Positions 61,299 through 64,000 of a DNA stretch of 64,000 bases are shown in pieces. Position 1 is the first letter of the stretch. Every line of letters begins with the position of its first letter. Source of the stretch: Flavobacterium hydatis (lineage in GTDB: Bacteria; Bacteroidota; Bacteroidia; Flavobacteriales; Flavobacteriaceae). The DNA is taken from the NCBI RefSeq assembly GCF_000737695.1, contig NZ_JPRM01000003.1, positions 124,001 through 188,000 on the forward strand, in the 5' to 3' direction. A model generated the notes under the pieces. It was not told where the DNA came from and made no database searches. It saw nothing but the letters and a program-made list of their open reading frames with translations. Made by a program: the position numbers and the translations under genes.

Positions 61299-62540
61299 AT
61301 GGCAATTAACAATAAAATTGAACTTATGGCTCCCGCAGGGAGTTTTGAGTCACTTCAGGCTGCGCTAGATAATGGTGCTGATTCTATTTATTTTGGTGTA
61401 GAACAACTCAACATGAGAGCACGTTCAACCGTGAATTTCACCATGGATGATTTGCAAGAAATTGCCAATCGTTGCGCTACCAAAAAAGTACGAAGCTATC
61501 TTACTTTGAACACTATTATTTACGATCATGATTTATCGATTGTAAAAACATTACTAAACAAAGCCAAAGAAGCCAATATTACTGCTGTAATTGCATCTGA
61601 CCAAGCTGTAATTGCAATGGCAAGAACAATTGGTATGGAAGTACATATCTCAACCCAACTTAATGTTACAAATATCGAAACCATAAAATTCTACAGTTTA
61701 TTTGCAGATACAATGGTTTTAAGTCGTGAATTGAGCTTACGTCAGGTAAAAAGTATCACAGAACAAATTGAGAAAGAACAAATAAAGGGCCCGAACGGAA
61801 ATTTAGTCGAAATCGAAATTTTCGGACATGGTGCTTTATGTATGGCTGTTTCGGGTAAATGTTATTTGAGTTTACATTCGCATAACTCCTCAGCAAATCG
61901 TGGCGCTTGCAAGCAAAACTGCCGTAAAAAATATACCGTTATAGATCAGGAAACAGGTTTCGAAATCGAAGTCGATAACGAATACCTTATGTCTCCTAAA
62001 GATTTATGTACGCTAGACTTCCTTGATCAGGTAATCGACTCTGGAATTCAGGTTCTTAAGATAGAAGGCCGTGGTCGTGCACCCGAATATGTAGCAACGG
62101 TAATAAAAGCCTACCGCGAAGCTATTGATGCTTACTATAATGGAACTTTCTCTAAAGAAAAAATTGCAGTTTGGATGGAAGCTTTAAACACCGTTTACAA
62201 TCGTGGTTTTTGGTCAGGATATTATCTTGGACAAGAATTAGGAGAATGGAGTGATATTCCGGGATCAGCAGCAACCCAAAAGAAAGTCTATGTAGGTAAA
62301 GGAACTCATTTCTTTCCAAAAGCTGAGGTTGGGCAATTTAAAATTGAAGCTTACGATATTAAAATTGGAGACAGAATTCTTGTAACAGGACCAAGCACAG
62401 GAGCTCAGGAAATGGTAATCGACGAAATGTTCGTAAACGACATTGTAGCCGATAAAGCTACAAAAGGCGATGATTGTACCTTCAAATTACCTTTCAGAAT
62501 CAGAATGTCTGATAAATTATATAAAATCGTAGAGGCATAA
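61299..62540 (+). CDS. trhP: TrhP, prephenate-dependent tRNA uridine-34 hydroxylase (U32 peptidase family)
   Basis: 413 residues from the ATG at 61299. U32 signatures: APAGSFESLQAALDNGADSI, then YFGVEQLNMRARSTVNFT, and IEIFGHGALCMAVSGKCYLS. The four cysteines in ALCMAVSGKC and GACKQNC are the expected iron-sulfur ligands. Residues 326-413 are the U32 C-terminal domain (KVYVGKGTHFFPKAEVG...PFRIRMSDKLYKIVE). TrhP makes the same 5-hydroxyuridine as TrhO without oxygen, using prephenate. The stop overlaps the ferredoxin ATG by one base. Confidence 0.92.
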   Translation: MAINNKIELMAPAGSFESLQAALDNGADSIYFGVEQLNMRARSTVNFTMDDLQEIANRCATKKVRSYLTLNTIIYDHDLSIVKTLLNKAKEANITAVIASDQAVIAMARTIGMEVHISTQLNVTNIETIKFYSLFADTMVLSRELSLRQVKSITEQIEKEQIKGPNGNLVEIEIFGHGALCMAVSGKCYLSLHSHNSSANRGACKQNCRKKYTVIDQETGFEIEVDNEYLMSPKDLCTLDFLDQVIDSGIQVLKIEGRGRAPEYVATVIKAYREAIDAYYNGTFSKEKIAVWMEALNTVYNRGFWSGYYLGQELGEWSDIPGSAATQKKVYVGKGTHFFPKAEVGQFKIEAYDIKIGDRILVTGPSTGAQEMVIDEMFVNDIVADKATKGDDCTFKLPFRIRMSDKLYKIVEA

Positions 62541-62770
62541 TGGTTATTATTACTTTACAAAGAGATAAATGTATTGGTTGTAACTACTGTGTAGAAATGG
62601 ATCCAGTACATTTTCAGATGTCAAAAAAAGACGGGAAATCAGTTTTGATACATTCGGTAAACGCTAAAGGTTTTTTTACTTTAAAATCTCCCAATCATGC
62701 CATTGTCGAAAGTTGCGAACTAGCAGCAAAAGCTTGTCCTGTAAAGATTATTACGGTCAAAGAAACATAG
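62540..62770 (+). CDS. Single-cluster ferredoxin, coupled to trhP
   Basis: 76 residues. CIGCNYC (CxxCxxC) near the N-terminus and CP in AKACPVKII give the four ligands of one 4Fe-4S cluster, of the monocluster bacterial ferredoxin type; an extra Cys lies in ESCELAAK. Its ATG overlaps the trhP stop (TAATG), which argues for a tight functional link. The simplest role is to pass electrons or help assemble the TrhP cluster. This is an inference from coupling and from the known iron-sulfur dependence of TrhP. Confidence 0.9.
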   Translation: MVIITLQRDKCIGCNYCVEMDPVHFQMSKKDGKSVLIHSVNAKGFFTLKSPNHAIVESCELAAKACPVKIITVKET

Positions 62771-62795
62771 ATATACTTGACATTATTATAAATTT

Positions 62796-62820
62796 AAAGA
62801 GCCACAAATTGTGGCTCTTT
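62796..62820 (+). terminator. Terminator of trhP-ferredoxin
   Basis: AAAGAGCCAC (62796-62805) pairs with GTGGCTCTTT (62811-62820) around a 5-nt loop, then TGTTTTT. Confidence 0.85.
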
Positions 62821-62889
62821 TGTTTTTCACGAAAATAGTTAGTCTTATATTGCTTAGCAGTGCTTTTGCAAATAATTCTTAGGAATATC

Positions 62890-63555
62890 TTACCAAATCT
62901 TCCACCATGGTTTACTTTCAATTTTCACTTTTTTATCGATTATTATTCCAATAATCCATACTTCATCCTCAACTTCTGTCATTGTAAACGCTAGTCCTTC
63001 ATTCTTGTTTATCCCAAAATCTTGATTTGGCTGAACCATTAACTGGGATATTCCTGTTTTATTTAAATGATTATACTTTATAATACGCCCCCAAACTAAT
63101 TCGGGTGTTGTATCATTATCTTTTGATAATAGTAATATTTTTATATCGTCAGGAAAACCTTCAGCCCTAAAAGGATCAAGAGTTTCATCCCTTCTAAATT
63201 CAGTTAAATCATCTCTATCGTAGCTTTCGATGTACAATGGTTTAACTAATTCATAATCACCTAAAAATTTGTCCTCTATTACTTGAAAAAGAGTTTGTGA
63301 AAATTGAGCGTGTCGTATAATAACTCTAATTTCCTTATCACGAGGAGAGTCCGTAAATACTATTTCGTCATCAACATTGTTAAATAATTTCACAACCTCC
63401 AATGTAGTTCCTGCCACATGGTCAATATAAACAAATCCCAAGATGTTATCACCGACAAAATCAGCTAACATATTTACTAATGCAGGATAATTTTGGTAAT
63501 TATTAATCGTAATCCATTGTCCCCAAATTTCATTCTCTTTTTTTGGTTTGTTCAT
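62890..63555 (-). CDS. Hypothetical protein, no recognised family
   Basis: 221 residues, no signal peptide or membrane helix, acidic overall. Predicted mixed alpha/beta with text such as ILGFVYIDHVAGTTLEVVKLF, then IRVIIRHAQFSQTLFQVIED, LVWGRIIKYNH and VWIIGIIIDKKVKI. The tail IESKPWWKIW is tryptophan-rich. The pattern recalls small cytosolic proteins encoded beside secretion-system effectors, but no family was recognised. It follows a truncated gene in the same direction, 24 nt apart, so the two are probably co-transcribed. Confidence 0.7.
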   Translation of the reverse strand: MNKPKKENEIWGQWITINNYQNYPALVNMLADFVGDNILGFVYIDHVAGTTLEVVKLFNNVDDEIVFTDSPRDKEIRVIIRHAQFSQTLFQVIEDKFLGDYELVKPLYIESYDRDDLTEFRRDETLDPFRAEGFPDDIKILLLSKDNDTTPELVWGRIIKYNHLNKTGISQLMVQPNQDFGINKNEGLAFTMTEVEDEVWIIGIIIDKKVKIESKPWWKIW

Positions 63556-63579
63556 CGTTATTGTTTTTTCTGTTTCTTA

Positions 63580-64000
63580 TTATTTTTTTTCAGCAATGTT
63601 CTCAGTAAATTTTCCACTTATCCAACCTCGTAATTTTTGGTCTTTAAAATCAAAACTAACAGGATTACATTCGCCAGCAATGGCACTTTTTTCTATTTCT
63701 ACAAAAAGCCAGGTACGCTCTGCTTCTACTTTCTCTGCAAGTACTTTAATGGTTGACTTTTGTTTTAATTTTGCTATAATATTTGTGCCTTCCTCACAGG
63801 TAAAAACAAAATCATCAACTCCTTTTTTACCTGTTGCTTTTATTATTGGAGAATAACGTACGTTATAATTATCTATAGTATTCCTTACAAAACGTGGTGT
63901 CGCTAAATAAACTACTGGAAGCAACATTGCATTCTTTTCTTGTACATATTCATCATTTGTTAATACATAGTTCTCTTCTAGTAACGCAGCATTTTTACCA
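63580..64000 (-). CDS. Hypothetical protein, 5' end outside window
   Basis: The frame is open to the window edge, so the listed 139 residues are the C-terminal part; the first visible residues read GKNAALLEENYVLTNDEYVQ. The second half (NIIAKLKQKSTIKVLAEKVE, then RTWLFVEIEKS and LRGWISGKF) has the look of an SH3-like beta-barrel. No family recognised. It lies 24 nt upstream of the other hypothetical gene in the same direction. Confidence 0.65.
   Translation of the reverse strand, partial: GKNAALLEENYVLTNDEYVQEKNAMLLPVVYLATPRFVRNTIDNYNVRYSPIIKATGKKGVDDFVFTCEEGTNIIAKLKQKSTIKVLAEKVEAERTWLFVEIEKSAIAGECNPVSFDFKDQKLRGWISGKFTENIAEKK

Noticed and set aside
1-64000. tRNA, rRNA, insertion sequence or prophage
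   Set aside because: No tRNA-like cloverleaf, rRNA sequence, transposase, integrase or phage structural gene was found on reading both strands; very short or diverged elements could be missed by eye.

Overview
The window is AT-rich DNA from a member of the Bacteroidota, most likely a Flavobacterium or close relative. Support: promoters of the TTTG-N18-TAnnTTTG type, A-rich regions instead of strong Shine-Dalgarno sites, a carboxypeptidase-regulatory-domain TonB receptor, an Nramp transporter fused to a universal stress domain, a FeoA/FeoB pair followed by a tiny Cys-rich FeoB-associated protein, and long palindromic intergenic repeats. It looks like chromosome. No rRNA, tRNA, transposase, integrase or CRISPR array was found.

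Layout. 0-2.5 kb: the end of a Panacea (DUF4065)-like gene and a 699-residue protein with three C-terminal membrane helices, a possible toxin-antitoxin or defence pair. 3-6.4 kb: a papain-fold peptidase, an AraC regulator and a CPBP membrane protease. 6.4-21 kb: thirteen minus-strand genes, mostly secreted, lipoprotein or outer-membrane beta-barrel products of families without known function (DUF4136, DUF6515, DUF2092, DUF2252, DUF2490, DUF1254, neuromedin-U-like), together with a HAD phosphatase, an arylsulfatase and a seven-helix AraC regulator. 21.6-30.5 kb: ssb, a GNAT-nitrilase fusion, small proteins, an M28 peptidase, an EamA transporter, a rhodanese, a MetR-like regulator and an NAD-dependent epimerase. 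30.9-36.4 kb: two paralogous M13 metallopeptidases on either side of an EamA transporter.

36.6-49.3 kb is a metal-homeostasis island: a SCO protein, feoA-feoB-FeoB-associated protein, a DtxR-family regulator, mntH-usp, a Fur-family regulator divergent from merC-cobW-oxidoreductase, and a TonB receptor. A 16-bp dyad (TTTAG-N6-CTAAA) occurs at both the mntH and TonB-receptor promoters. A separate 15-bp dyad occurs twice between the Fur-family gene and merC. These suggest two metal-responsive circuits. 49.4-59.4 kb: lycopene cyclase, a TPR protein, two tandem ArsR regulators with matching operators, a bacilliredoxin, and an RND efflux operon (MFP-RND-OMF).

59.7-62.8 kb holds the most striking arrangement. 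trhO (oxygen-dependent tRNA U34 hydroxylase) is followed by trhP (the prephenate-dependent alternative enzyme) and a one-cluster ferredoxin. TrhO carries an extra C-terminal domain that is about half identical to the C-terminal domain of its neighbour TrhP. A FNR-like dyad lies in front of trhP, and a palindromic repeat sits in frame in the TrhO linker. The window ends with two unrecognised minus-strand genes, the last cut by the window edge.

Several reading frames open at TTG or GTG codons upstream of the likely start. Starts were moved to the first ATG that fits a signal peptide or family length, and this is noted where it matters.
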